From Allium sativum (taxonomy: Eukaryota > Streptophyta > Magnoliopsida > Asparagales > Amaryllidaceae), in contig CM060910.1 of the NCBI GenBank assembly GCA_030737875.1, positions 249,520,427 through 249,584,426 on the forward strand: 64,000 bases of DNA, written 5' to 3'. Under the pieces are notes generated by a model. The model made no database searches. It worked only from the letters and a program-made list of their open reading frames with translations, and had not been told where the DNA came from. The translations under genes were made by a program, and so were the position numbers. This document shows, one piece after another, positions 35,051-47,610 of this stretch; positions within the stretch are counted from its first letter, which is position 1, and each line of letters opens with the position of its first letter.

Positions 35051-37809
35051 CTTAAGATTGAAGTAATGAGTAACAAGCAAAAATAATACCACGGGGTGGT
35101 ACCACAAGAACCGACACGAAATGAAAAGATCACACCAACGGCTAGGTGAGATCCCAATTTCATGTCACATGATCATAAAAACTAGAGTTCAATCTTGAAT
35201 TCCATTACCCATGAAGGTAGTCATCCCAAACGGGTAAAATAATTCCAGAAAAATTCATTAGCGCTATGAATTCAAATAGACTCGCCTTTCTTCGTATGAT
35301 TCTCAAAGGAATGAGAATCAATAGAATGCACAAAAACCAAGCGAATCTAATTTTGAATTTCAAGAAGCAACGGGACTGCGTCCTACAGACGCGAAATATC
35401 ATTGTAGATATTTCTCTTAGAATATGAGATGGGAAATTATGGTGGTTTACTACTCCATTCTCAAATCTCAATCACGACGATGTAGCGAACATCAAACCCG
35501 AGCGCTTTATTCCTGCGACAAGGTGGCTGACACCAACAAAAGCACAACACAGAGATTCCAACGAAGTTAGCTAAAGAGAGCAATTCTGGAAGGAATAATC
35601 AATTGTAATATCAATGATTCAAGGTTGGTGACAGAATATCAACGAGCTGGAAATCGATAAAAAATATTGGTAATGGAATACCAATGAATTACTTAGGGAA
35701 ATCGGTTTCTAACCAGGTACTAAATCTCATTTAGTAACCATAAGGATGAATCATTAGGAATTATACGAAATTCCCACAATTTTAGAAAATCAGAAACATC
35801 GAGAAGATGGCGGATAAGTAGTGCACAACTTAGCACTTCGGAACAACAGGATTTAAGATGATTTTCAACTGAAAATCTCAAATCGCAAAAACATTAGCAA
35901 TTAATCAAAGTAGCGATAGATAATTTCTATATCAAGATAAGATTAAACCAAAGAGGTCGTAATCCCAAAAATTTGATTGACAAGGGTTAACAAACGTGTG
36001 GAGACAATTGTCAATCCAAATGATTCAAACCAATAAAGGAGGAATATCAAAAGAGCTCATCCTTTCGATATTCATTTCTAAGAACAACGCAAAGCTAAGT
36101 CCATAAGTGAATTGACTATAGCACTTCCGGATGATCGACTAGATCATAGATTCGAAGAAAGGAATTATTGAGTTCGTCGCGGATCGCAAAACCCAAATCT
36201 TCCCTCCCCAACAGAAACTCCCATTCTCTCGAGTGATCGTTCACTAGAGAAAATAAAAGGACCCATGGAATCACAAGAATACTAAATTCTCTTTAGCAAA
36301 TCGAAACAAGGATTAAGAAGTAGGCGAGATTCTCAATCACTAAGAATTGTCGAAAATCAAAGATCTGAAATCCAGCAACAAGAGATATAAATGAATAACT
36401 CTTTGGGTTGTTCCTGGAGTTATTTATTTACTCAAGGGAAAGATTCAAGATAATTTCTTATTGAAAATTTTGAACCACTCAAATTCTTGGAATTGCTTCA
36501 AGGATATCTAGAAATAATTTATCTAGAAAAACAACAAAACGATTACAAAAAATCGCAAAATCCAAAATATTATTATTTGATTAACTTATTAATGGTTAAT
36601 TTAATTTTAGGGATCATTTCAAATGTCGGATTGTCACATAATGATGTTTAGGAATTTTGAACTACAACATGGCGTCCCACGTCTTGTTTGAGACCCTTAA
36701 CGCACCCAACGGACAAGTTAACACAATAAAGTCCTCCAAATTTCTAAAGTTCACGCAAATCTCGCGAAAATATAAAATTTCAGTAATCATTCGGGATGGC
36801 ATAAAGGCAATAAAATTCCTTTATCAACTTACGAAAAAAACACAAATGATATCTTTTGATAATGAAGAACACGGACAATGTATATCAAAAGAACTTAAAT
36901 AAAATAATCTCTGAACAAGGTAAATGACATTAAGGAATAAATGACGTGTACCTTGAATCAAGAAAAGGGATCACAAGAAGCGGGATGCTTTCCCTCATTC
37001 TTGATCTTGAGTTTGGAATGCAACGAGGTAACACAAATGTATCGTTGCACATTTGTTGAGTTAATTTAGCATAAATGCTTGGTGACTCACACCGGCACAA
37101 CAAGGTAACAAATGAGTTGTTTTAGCCCAAAGGCTTGGTGATCTCACACCGAACAAGAACTATATAGCTGACAACAAGGGAGTAGATTTAGTAACAAATA
37201 CATGGTATCTCCATATCGACCGACAAGTAATCAATAGACCATGCTAGTTACGTAACGACGTACGAAACAATCTTAAATAGAAATCAGGATCAAAGTCGCT
37301 TACGACGTGCGTAACGACGCACAGGCAAGATATCCAATGATCAATCAACTACAAGGATCATAAATGATTAACAAGATAAGTGTGATACACAATAGGCCAA
37401 AAAGACATCGATTAGCAACTCGAGTCAAAGAATGAAACAGAAGCACCACTAGAGCACACGGGCCCTAGATGGACTATAGAAATCAACCCGAAGGAGAACG
37501 AGTCGATAACTATTCTAAAGGACCAAAAATAGGTCACTAGATACTCAAACACCCCTCCGTAGGAGGTACACTGGGTGGACCGACACTTGCACGGTCACGA
37601 CCAACTATTTCACTTCTTTAAGGAAAAAGAAGGAGGAAAAAATAAGTCACAAGTTGAATTCAAATGATGCGAATTCAATCAAAATGGAATCGTATAGGAA
37701 GATAAGCTATGACGGGTCTTAAGACTCTAGTTAAAACCCTAAAGCATGATTCCCGAGAGAGGCTTAAGACAATACCATCGTCATACTATCTTACGCTGTT
37801 CCGGAAAGT
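35051..37809 (-). other. LARD internal region, non-coding
   Basis: About 2.76 kb with no frame above about 90 residues and no gag, protease, RT or integrase motif on either strand. Repeated small motifs such as ATCTCACACCG (37080-37160) and TTACGTAACGACGTACG (37247-37263) occur. Confidence 0.7.
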
Positions 37810-37822
37810 GGCTCTGATACCA
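37810..37822 (-). promoter_or_regulatory. LARD primer-binding site, tRNA-Met type
   Basis: The element strand reads TGGTATCAGAGCC two bases after the 5' LTR end. It is complementary to the 3' end of plant initiator tRNA-Met, the standard minus-strand primer. Confidence 0.9.
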
Positions 37823-37824
37823 AC

Positions 37825-39014
37825 TGTAACGCCCCGCCTCTATACCAACTATCGTCCAATTCATTTCAGAGAAATGTCATAGACCATAACGAAGAATGAG
37901 GTTTGTGAAGAGCGACCGATTGTATAAATACTCCATGTGAGGAATGCACATCTGTTACCGATTAAAATTTCGATATGACCATTCGGCATAGAGGGCAACT
38001 ACACAATGGCTATATGCAATCCGGAAAGCGGTATAAAATAGACAACAACAATAATATAAATATGATATATCTCAAAGTCAGACACAGAATAATCATATCA
38101 CAAAGGCGGAACGGATATGAATAAACAAAGAATGTGTACAACAAGCTAGTGGTCAACAAAGACCCACTAATACATGCACAAAGATCTACATAAAAGAATA
38201 TGTACACTACGATAGATAATGTCATAGGTACAAAAGTACATAAAACTGCAGAGACAGAGTAGCAAGATGAAAGAGGAAGATCGATCCTGCGATGAGACCC
38301 AAAGGAGCACCTAAAATGACTTGGCCTGACCCGAGTATTATTTATAAGAAAATAAACAATAAGCAGATCAGTCTAGCTATACTCATCAAATAAACTGAGA
38401 TAATAAGAGATATAACGTAGGATGAATTGATTCTACTAATAACATCTAATCATAACTAAATATGAAACATGGCATGTCAACACAACTATCTCTAAATAAT
38501 CTCTTAGCTAATGCAGAATGCAACATTCAAATATTAGCACACAATAGGAAATGACATATAAATGCCAAACATAAATCATAAAGTATAAGTTCATAAATAA
38601 AATTGACGCGCATAACATCAAAGTAATAATAAATCATAGATCATAAATCATAAATCAAATTGACGCGCTTAGCATCAAAGTAATCATAAATCATAGATCA
38701 TAAAACAATTTTATGCGCATAACATCAAAGTAATAATAAATCATAGATCATAAATCATAAATCAAACATCAAAAAAGGGGCATACCTGTTCAGAGATGAG
38801 ATACGATCTCTAGGTAGCGAACCAATTTTGTGGAGCTGAAGCTCCCTTCGGTGCCGGGTCGTGACCCCGGAGAGAGAAACATATAAACCGTGAAATCTCT
38901 AGAAAACATCATAAAGGGGGCAGGCTTGTTCATAGATGAGATAGGATCTCTAGGTAGCGAACACATAGGTTTGAGCCGAAGCTCCCCACGAAGCCAGGTC
39001 GTGACCCCGGTAGA
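37825..39014 (-). repeat. LARD 5' LTR, first visible part
   Basis: Begins TGTAACGCCCCGCCTCTATA and matches 31237 onward. It is interrupted at 39014 by a solo LTR with duplication GTAGA (39010-39014 and 52778-52782). Confidence 0.85.
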
Positions 39015-40290
39015 TGTAACACCCCGCCTTCGCTAGGGTCACTCGCAAGGGAATGCACTAGCTTTAGAGGGGCATTATTGGTAAACATGCACAGAAATAT
39101 CACAAGACAGAACATATAAAATAGCGGAAGTAAAATCGAACTTTCATAAACATCAATAATTAAGGTCTAAAGCCTTTTACATCAGAGTACATCAAAACCT
39201 GTCTTGCAATAGTAAAGTAGCATAAAGACTTTTTCATAAATTATTCCCCAAGTAAAAACAGTAAAGTAGCCATAGCCAAGAAAAGTCCAAGCCATCCATG
39301 ATGACCTTCAAGCAGAAGAAGTCCGAACTAAACAACAGTATTTCCTCCCTGTAACCTGGGGGGGGGGAGGGAAACGGAAGAAAAGAGGCGAAACAAAACG
39401 GGTCAGTCAAAAAGACTGAGTAAGCCCTATCTACTATCAGCATAAAAACTAGTAAAGTTAACTGACATGAGAAACTGAGATGAACATAAGCATGATGACA
39501 AGATAGATAAGCTAAATCAAAATAACATGATGAACTACTAAACTCAAACAAACTAAAGTGTCATGATAAATTACGATGTCAAGATAAAACAAGGTATCCC
39601 ATCGTCAAGTTCCTGTCAAGTATAATATCCCCAAGATATCTATCACGTATAACATCCCATGGTATCTATCCTGTCTTTTAGCTCTGTACCTACCGTACTA
39701 GTATCCCCACTGTATCATGTGTTAACCATGAATGACCCTTACTCAAAAGTCGTGTAATGGTCTATGTCAACCTAATATATCGCATATATAGGTTACTCAA
39801 CTCGTATGTTTTATTTCATGTAAATGTTCAGTCCCTTGCCGTAGACCATAAGGGCTTTCCCATGAGATTCTATACTACTTTTACATAGTTCCATGATCCT
39901 TAAGATCGTTTTTGATTGTCACCCTATATCTAACTAGGGTCTTTCAACATGAATCATTGTTTGTACAACTAGGACTTATGCTACCTAGGACTACTAGGGA
40001 TTATGCTTACCTATTGCACGTTTTCGTATCTCGGTTTTTGTAACAACCCGTATTTCGATAACATGTTAAAACGATAATCAAGGCAGAATTTAATTTTAAA
40101 TTCTGAATCGAGTAAAACGGGCTATGCCATTGCGTTCGTCTCGGAAAAATACGCGAAACAGAGTCCGAGTTTTCGAAAATCGGAGTCCGTATGACCCGAT
40201 TAAGGCCCAACGAAGTTTTCAGAAAATTTCAAAGTAAAAACAGATTTCAAATTCAAGTTTGAATTTGGAAATTTGGGCCAGTTTGGGCCA

Positions 40291-40402
40291 GGCGGGAAAA
40301 TTCCCGCCAGAGCACCCAAGTCGACAGCCCTGTCGACTTGGGAGTCGACTTGGTTGGACCCAAGTCGACAGCCCTGTCGACTTGGCTGTCGACTTGGTCC
40401 AG
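40291..40402 (+). promoter_or_regulatory. E2F-like palindrome and GTCGAC palindrome cluster upstream of the LTR TATA box
   Basis: GGCGGGAAAATTCCCGCC (40291-40308) contains TTTTCCCGCC on one strand and ATTCCCGCC on the other, matching the plant E2F consensus TTTSSCGC or nearly so. It is followed by arms CCCAAGTCGACAG and CTGTCGACTTGGG around CC (40315-40342), then more GTCGACTTGG and GTCGACAG units to about 40400. Protein binding is inference. Confidence 0.6.
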
Positions 40403-40523
40403 CCGGGCAGTTCTGCCTGGTGCACCATTTTGGGTTTGTGTTGAGTTTGGGGGCCAGATTCGGTTTTAAGGGCTGAGATTGCAACTAGGGTTTAATCCTA
40501 TGGCCTAAAACACTTGCCTAATC

Positions 40524-40530
40524 TATAAAT
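40524..40530 (+). promoter_or_regulatory. LTR TATA box
   Basis: TATAAAT, about 485 bases into the LTR and 120 bases past the GTCGAC cluster. The same arrangement is in the LTR at 55983 (TATATAAAC, 56535-56543) and on the minus strand in the outer copies (near 52284-52292 and 60320-60328). Confidence 0.7.
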
Positions 40531-41430
40531 AAGACCCTAACCTAACCCTAAATCATCATTATTCATTCATACAACTAAACTATGGCAAAATTTTACCTCT
40601 CATGGCCTCCACTCTCTTCATAAAATTTCTAAGTTGTTTCTATGAGAGATTTTCCATGCATACAAGTGTTTTCAAGCTTGTATGAGTGTCATTAGCTTGC
40701 ATTCAAGTCAAGTTTCTATATTTGCATCATAAAGCAAGGGTTTTGATCATTTTGGCTCAAGGGTTTTTATGTTAGAGCTTGCATTTTGGGTCTAGTTGAT
40801 TGCATAAGGGCTTTGTCATATCTTTTGTGCCTTCATAGCAATGTAAGCCCTTTCCCTACTCTTAGATATTAACTATGAAGTTAAATGTTCATGTTGCAAG
40901 TTTGGGTTTGATCATTGAGTATGATACATGCTATCATGTCATGCAAGTTTATGAAGTCATTATCTTGATCTTGTGGGCTAAAAGCTACAACCTTTATGTT
41001 GAAATGTTGCATTATGCAACATGAGAACCCTCATAACCTTTATGTCAACTTGCATATGAAGTCATAACCCTTATATGATGATATATGCGAGTTACTAGTC
41101 ATCATTCCATGTCTTTTGTCACCATGATTTGCTTATGTGCCAAGTTTGGGTTTATGCATGTTTTTGAGGCTTAAGAATGTAACATGCAAGTCAATGAACA
41201 CATTTGTGCCTCATTTGCCACCATGATTAACTTGTGGCTTAATATCCATTTTTTGTCATGCCTTTGCCAAGTCTCTTCTTTTAATCCATTACGTTGTTGC
41301 GAACGTATATGCGAGTTTAAAAGCGTTGGGTTATGTTATGGGTAATTTCTAATGACATGAAATACAACTTGAAAACATGACTTGAAATATAACATGGAAA
41401 TTGACATGTGAGTATGTTTGAAAATAGGAA

Positions 41431-41509
41431 ATTGGGAATTTACCTATTAAGTTAGGTCTACCCATACTATGGAATTGGGAATTTACCTATTAAGTTAGGT
41501 CTACCCATA
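41431..41509. repeat. 43-bp tandem duplication
   Basis: ATTGGGAATTTACCTATTAA continuing through AGGTCTACCCATA occurs at 41431 and again at 41474. It is also present, inverted, in the outer LTR near 51310-51390. Confidence 0.85.
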
Positions 41510-41557
41510 TTCTTAAAAACTTGAATATGAACATGACACTAGACTAAACATGAAAGT

Positions 41558-41749
41558 GACCAACTCGAGGTTGGGTTGAGTTTGCAACGTAAAACTACCC
41601 GGAACCGACCGGCCTAACTAGTAGTTGCAAACAATATGACCCAATGTGAGAAGTTGGTCATGTTGTGCTTGAACCCGAGGTTAGACCAAGTTGTGGTGTA
41701 AAGCTACCCGGAACTGACCGGCTTAACTAGTAACCACAACAAAGTCTAA
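41558..41749 (+). other. Two stem-loop units in the LTR leader (inner copy)
   Basis: Unit 1 pairs GACCAACT with AGTTGGTC, TTGGGT with ACCCAA, TTTGCAAC with GTTGCAAA, and CCGG with CCGG around AACCGA. Unit 2 pairs TTAGAC with GTCTAA, GTTGTGGT with ACCACAAC, and CCGG with CCGG. The stems differ between the units but stay complementary. They lie about 1 kb downstream of the TATA box, so probably in transcribed RNA. Confidence 0.7.
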
Positions 41750-41764
41750 TGTGAGAGGTTGAGG

Positions 41765-42111
41765 TGCATTAAGTAATTAATGCCACATGATAGGGTTAAG
41801 TTAATTTGATTAATGACTCTTAATCAAATATGACATGGACAAATGGGTTAAGTAATTTGATTAGGCTAATGATACTTAACAAAACATAAAAGGTTGGGTA
41901 GGTTAAGTAATTTGATTTGCCTAATGACACTTAACCATTTTTATACGACTAGTGGACGGGGTTAAGTTAACCAACACTTAATCAATCCAACACGATAACT
42001 TGGTAAGGTTAAGTAAGTTTTCTTAATGACGCTTAACCAAAAAATACAGTTAATGGATGGGGTTAAGATTGGACTCAACTAGTCTAAGCATGGAAATCAG
42101 ATGGGGTTAAG
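41765..42111. repeat. GTTAAGT/ACTTAAC array, first part
   Basis: Diverged 60-70-base units, each with GGGTTAAGT and ACTTAACC-like words in opposite senses. The array resumes at 47243-47610 after the 5.1-kb insertion. Comparable arrays are in all related LTRs here. Two nested insertions, with duplications TTAAG and TAACC, fell in such arrays. Confidence 0.7.
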
Positions 42112-44084
42112 TGTAACGACCCGGATTTTCGGCGACTTTGGTTATCGACATAAACACGATGTCGATAACCAAACCATCGAAAAATCCTGGTAATTAAGGA
42201 AAGAAATTAGAGGGTGAGGATAGATAAGATAGAAATTTAGAATAGAAGAAGAAGAACACAACATCAGAGTAACACGAATCTCACAGCGGAACGAATAACA
42301 TATAATATATGTAACATAGCTTTGAAATATACATCTGTATTTGAATATACATCATTATCAAAGTACAGTACTTACAACACAGCGGAAATAACTATAGCTA
42401 TATGATCCTGAAGCCTCCTGCTCCAGCTCTTCCAGTATATCTGTAAAATCCCGACTACTTGACTGCCCGTACAAATTTAGGTACCCAAGAGTTTAGGGAA
42501 AACAACAAAGTAAACTCCGGGTCAGTCATGGGACTGGTATGAGTAAAACAGTTTAAAAACAGTTCGAACAAGTACACGATATCTCATAAGACCACGCCGC
42601 ATAGCGGAACGGGTTTTTCCCTTATGAGAATCCAAAATATCTTTATATCAAAAACCTTTTGATATTACAATAATGTCTATCAACCACAGTATATATATAA
42701 TCATCTAGCAGAAACGCTTTCATCTCACGTTCTACATATATAGTATACAATCAAAACCGCAAGCACGTATTGGGTAATGGATTTCCAACTATGACAAGGT
42801 ATGGAACCACCTTTCACTAGTGTACCTCTAGAGAGGAATACACTGGGTTCAACAAGAACATCTTGCAACCCGGCCACACATGACCGACCACTCATTTCGC
42901 TTGAGTGTATTGAATGTATATCACCAACAGTTGGGATCAGCAACCGTTTCCCGAATGGGACAGCATCAACAATAGATTTTTAGAAGTAAATGAAACTCTA
43001 TATCAGGTGATTATACACCCTACTTCGGTGCGACCGACTTAGCCATGCTGCCTGCCCGATTTCTGTCATTTACCGGATGATGAGGCTAGAAGCTACGCTT
43101 TATCATCATACCAGATTCACTTTGAATGCCACATCGTCAAATCCATCCAATCACCGATTGACGTCCTCAACCATACATTATGTGTTAGCTAAAAGAAGTT
43201 TCCTTCTCCGCTTCCACTCTTGGTACAGTTGGAGAAATCAATATAGGTGATCGTCTGGAAATACTCTGTCAGACATCCGTCCATACAAGTCATCCAGGAA
43301 CAGGATGAACCGAAGGCACTATTCTGTAAACAGGATAGCCCTTGCATAACTCCGTCTTCAATTTCCTTTGGCATATATGATTCGCAACGCTTATGCCAAT
43401 ACAGAGTGGTTCTTTGGATAATAATCCAACCGGTCTCTCCATATTAACAACGTTAAAATGGTCAAACTTCGATAGTCTGTGATTTAACTATCGAATAAAA
43501 ACAGGTGTGCAACCAACGATATTATTTCCAAATGGAAATTATATCGATCAAACATCATTCAACATTTATCCCTTTATTTCATTAATTTACTTATCTCCTA
43601 TTTCCCTACGTTCAATATTCCTTATTTTCTAAATTGGGAAAATATACGTTATTAACAATGGAAAACATTTCCATTTCCTTGTTTCTTTATTAGAAAACAT
43701 TTCTGGTTTCTTATTTGGAAAACATTTCCAAAGCTTCTTCATTGGACTTAGACATATGTTTAAACAAACCATTGCGATGCCAACTCAAACCATTTCCTTT
43801 ACTACCGAACCTTAACTATTCCTTAGTTAAAAACGAAGCCAATCAAGTTGGGGTAGAACTACCTCTCAGACCTTAACTGAACAACATTTCTAACTTCGAA
43901 ATAGGCAAAGTTAACTTTATATTCCTTAACAAACTTCCTTACTTAACCCTCCTTCGAATAACTATATTCGATTGACTCTTATCAATTAACTCTATTGGAC
44001 TAACCCCTATCGATTAACTCTATTGGACTAACACTATTTGACTAACGCTATTTCTTTACTCATTTCACTTACTCTTTTCGAATA

Positions 44085-44446
44085 AACTATATTCGATGAC
44101 TCCTTTTTACTTTCTTTGAATAAACTATATTCGATTAACTCCTTTGCTTCTATTCGAATAACTATATTCGATTAACTCATTTGCTTCTATTCGAATAACT
44201 ATATTCGATTAACTCATTTGCTTCTATTCGAATAACTATATTCGATTAACTCATTTGCTTCTATTCGAATAACTATATTCGATTAACTCATTTTCTTCGA
44301 TTCGAATAACTATATTCGATTAACTCATTTGCTTCTATTCGAATAACTATATTCGATTAACTCATTTGCTTCTATTCGAATAACTATATTCGATTAACTC
44401 ATTTGCTTCTATTCGAATAACTATATTCGATTAACTCATTTGCTTT
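44085..44446. repeat. 37-bp tandem repeat with internal palindromes
   Basis: Eight near-identical 37-base units start at 44151, 44188, 44225, 44262, 44299, 44336, 44373 and 44410, preceded by two degenerate ones. Each contains ATTCGAATAACTATATTCGA followed by TTAACTCATTTGCTTCT. Flanking DNA to 44570 has related ATCGATTAA units. Confidence 0.95.
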
Positions 44447-44650
44447 AACTCAAATCGATTAAACTAACATCGATTAGCTCCTTTTAACTTTTACTCTAAT
44501 CGATTAACTAACATCGATTAACTCCCTTTTACTTTAACACTAATCGATTAAACTAACATCGATTTGCTCCTTTTGATAAACTACGTTTTCCGTTACAACT
44601 ATTTCCTTTTTATAACGTTTACTTACCGTTACAATATTTCCTATTTATAA

Positions 44651-44805
44651 CTTCTATTTACCGTTATAAATATTTCCCATTTATAACTTCTATTTACCGT
44701 TACAAATATTTCCCATTTATACTTCTATTTACCGTTACAAATATTTCCCATTTATAACTTCTATTTACCGTTACAAATATTTCCCATTTATAACTTCTAT
44801 TTACC
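44651..44805. repeat. 36-bp tandem repeat
   Basis: Four to five copies of a unit with CTTCTATTTACCGTTACAAA followed by TATTTCCCATTTAT, with small length variation. Confidence 0.9.
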
Positions 44806-47242
44806 CTCTAAATAAATATCCCTTTTCTATTTCTATTTATTTTCTAAATAAATATCCCTTTTTATAAAACCGTGTTCGTTTTATAAATAATTCCTTTTAT
44901 AAAATCCTGTGATTTTATAAAATTCCTTTATTTCAATATACATTGAAATACTTCTTTTTACATCCCAGGGTCTTTTATGATATTTACAATATCGAATAAC
45001 AATGATCAATATCATTCCAACACCCATAATCCATAACAGATTATATAACACATCATATATCACAATATATGAAAACAGTAAAATAAATGTTGAGGAATCC
45101 AGTTGGATTCCTCCAACCTGTTTCCCTGCATCACAGATGTTAAACAATATAATATAACATCACTTTCAGTTCCATATGATATATTCTGTTAAACAGAATC
45201 AATATAGAAAATTTAACTAACTGACTAGCAGTTCAATCAAATAGTCAACATACAGTATCAGCCAATATCTAATAGTTCTAAAAAAATACAACATGAAATT
45301 ATAAACTGTTCAGAGTTAGTGAGATTTACTCACATTGCGCGTTAGCCGTTAAATAATGGTTTGCGTTATTTGATTCAGTCGGACAATTTATTTCGCCATA
45401 AATTGTAACGAGCTCGGATTCACTTCCGGTCAGTCTCATTGTGTTGCTCCCGTCTATACGATCCCATCGGATCCTGTTTTATTGAATTTCGTTTACATAC
45501 GACAAAGTTATAGCGTTTTAAAGTTACGTGCATTTATATAAAACATAACATGGATTAAATAAATTTAAAACTTAAATTATAAAATACGTTGGGCTTTACC
45601 CATATATTCTCGTTGGCCCATCCATTGAAATCTCCAACCCGTTCTTTTGAAATAGAATCTTCTCCCATAGTTCAAAACGTCCGCCCCTTCCCACTATTCA
45701 TCTTCCTCCAGTATTGTTCTTCATTTCAAACCCACTGTTCGTTCCGCACCCATATATCCTCGTACCACTCCCATACCCACATGCATCTATACGTTGGCCT
45801 CATGCAAATCAACGCCTCCCCGCTGTACATGTTGCGCCCACAAACTCCACATCCTTTCCAGTAGATTTCGACAACTGTTCACTGTTTAGTGACTCACGAG
45901 CCGAACAACCTCATATTCCCTCAGTAAAACAGTGTCCACCTCCGTGCTTCTCTCCGCTTTCCTCAACTCCATATTTCGTCACCAACGTCAGATCGAAGTT
46001 CGATCAAAGCAGCCCACCTCAAACACAGCAACGCTTCCATCCTCTGCCAGCAGTGCCATTGTCTCCGTTGTTGCCATTTATCCCCAAAACCCAGTGAACG
46101 AGATTGGATCGAAACCCAGAAAAACAATACCAGATCGAAGAGAAGATCACCCCGCTTTCATAACTAATTGTTTGGGAATTTATGGATTTTATTTTGATTT
46201 CTTTCTTTGATTGTGAAGTGGATCTCACGTTTTAGTTTTTGCTGTGATCAATAGTGGCGGCTCGAGATAATTGTTGAAGTTGGACAGTAAACTAGGTCTT
46301 TAAGAAATGCAAAGGATATTTATATATATCCCATGCGGTTTCCAGTACTATAGCCTAGCGTGGCTATTTTTTTATCATACGTTGAAGGCTAGGGTAGAGA
46401 GTTCCTTCACATGGAGCATCTAAAACCATATATTTGTTATAAGTTTTAGTAGCGTACGATTTCATTCATGTCCGACTACTACAGACAGAAATAAACACAT
46501 CATCGTGACGAGCGAGGTGTCCCGTCTCCATAAATATAAAAATACCAGTAGATTAACTCATATTGTGAAACCCCACAATTTCTGACTAAGGGTGCAAAAT
46601 ACTCCAAATAAAAAGTTGCTTATTTAATTAATTAAAAATTACCATAAAATTCTAAAAATTAAATTATCACTACGTCTCAAAGGAACCTCGTCTAAATTCA
46701 AACCCGATCTCTAGTTATATCGAATAAACCGTTATGGTCGATAACCGATTCTATAGCGACTATTTTAAAATTTGATTTGGACATATCTCAAAATCTACAC
46801 GACGAAATCCCGATTTTTCTCTTCCACTAGAAAGATATACTTCACCGGCTCCACACGTTTCTTGTTTCACAGAAATCCGGCTTAAAACGAACCCTGTATA
46901 TTCAGTTGAAGTTCAAATCGCCAAATAGCGAACTGTAGCGCTATTTCCATCTCCATTATAATTATATTATAAACTATACGTTCAACTGTCGACGATTGAG
47001 TATATTCGTTATTCAAATTCAATTCCAAGCTGAATTAAATATCACAGATGATCCGGTTCACACCATATTGTCATTTCTGCCAATTCTGATTATTTCAGAA
47101 TTTAATATATTATTTAATTTACTATTTTAATTAAATATTCATCATTATTAAATTCCACGGCCATTAAATTCACTAACCCATCATTGATATAATTAAATAA
47201 ATTAATCATAATACCCCTGCCAATGCGGGTCATTACATTAAG

Positions 47243-47610
47243 TTAGCCTAGACTTAATTAATCCCACTTGGTAGTTTAATGGAGTTAAGTTAAACACTTA
47301 ACTAATCTAACATGATGATTTGAGGTGGTTAAGTGACCTATAATTAACCAATCTAACTCGTGAATTTATTGAGGTTAAGTTAACCTATACTTAACCAATC
47401 TAACGTGAAAACATGATAAGGCTAAGTCACGAATCGCTTAAATATGCTTGACCGATTTGACTCAATAATTTGATAGGGTCAAGTTAATATATACTTAACC
47501 AACTTGAGCATGGTTTGTAGGGTTAAGTCTTGAACTTGGATACTTAGCCAATTTTGACATGATTTGTAGACGGGTTAAGTCATGAACTTAAGTGACACTT
47601 AATCCATTAT
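47243..47610. repeat. GTTAAGT/ACTTAAC array, second part
   Basis: Continuation of the array at 41765-42111 in the inner LTR after the 5.1-kb insertion. The inverted counterpart in the outer LTR is about 50210-51010. Confidence 0.7.

Larger units (their letters stand above)
42112..47237 (-). mobile_element. Solo LTR (5.1 kb) nested in the inner LTR
   Basis: The plus strand starts TGTAACGACCCGGATTTTCG and ends ATGCGGGTCATTACA. Duplication TTAAG at 42107-42111 and 47238-47242. Inverted, its start resembles the LTR at 19391 (blocks ACAGG.TTC..AATAA.CCGGATTT and ATATCTTTC). No internal direct LTR copies and no pol. Several ORFs near 45590-46210 lie in its GC-richer leader-like part and are probably not coding. 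Confidence 0.85.

Noticed and set aside
37247..37263. TTACGTAACGACGTACG words as regulatory sites
   Set aside because: Short and isolated in the LARD internal region; no conserved counterpart to compare.
40200..40484. Overlapping frames on both strands through the GTCGAC cluster
   Set aside because: Palindromic repeats give mirrored open frames; the location is the LTR promoter region.
44085..44446. CRISPR-like regular repeat array
   Set aside because: Units are contiguous 37-mers without unique spacers, in plant LTR DNA; it is a minisatellite.
45589..46210. Overlapping frames of 91-127 residues
   Set aside because: They lie in the GC-richer leader-like part of the solo LTR 42112-47237, overlap one another in several frames and show no domain.
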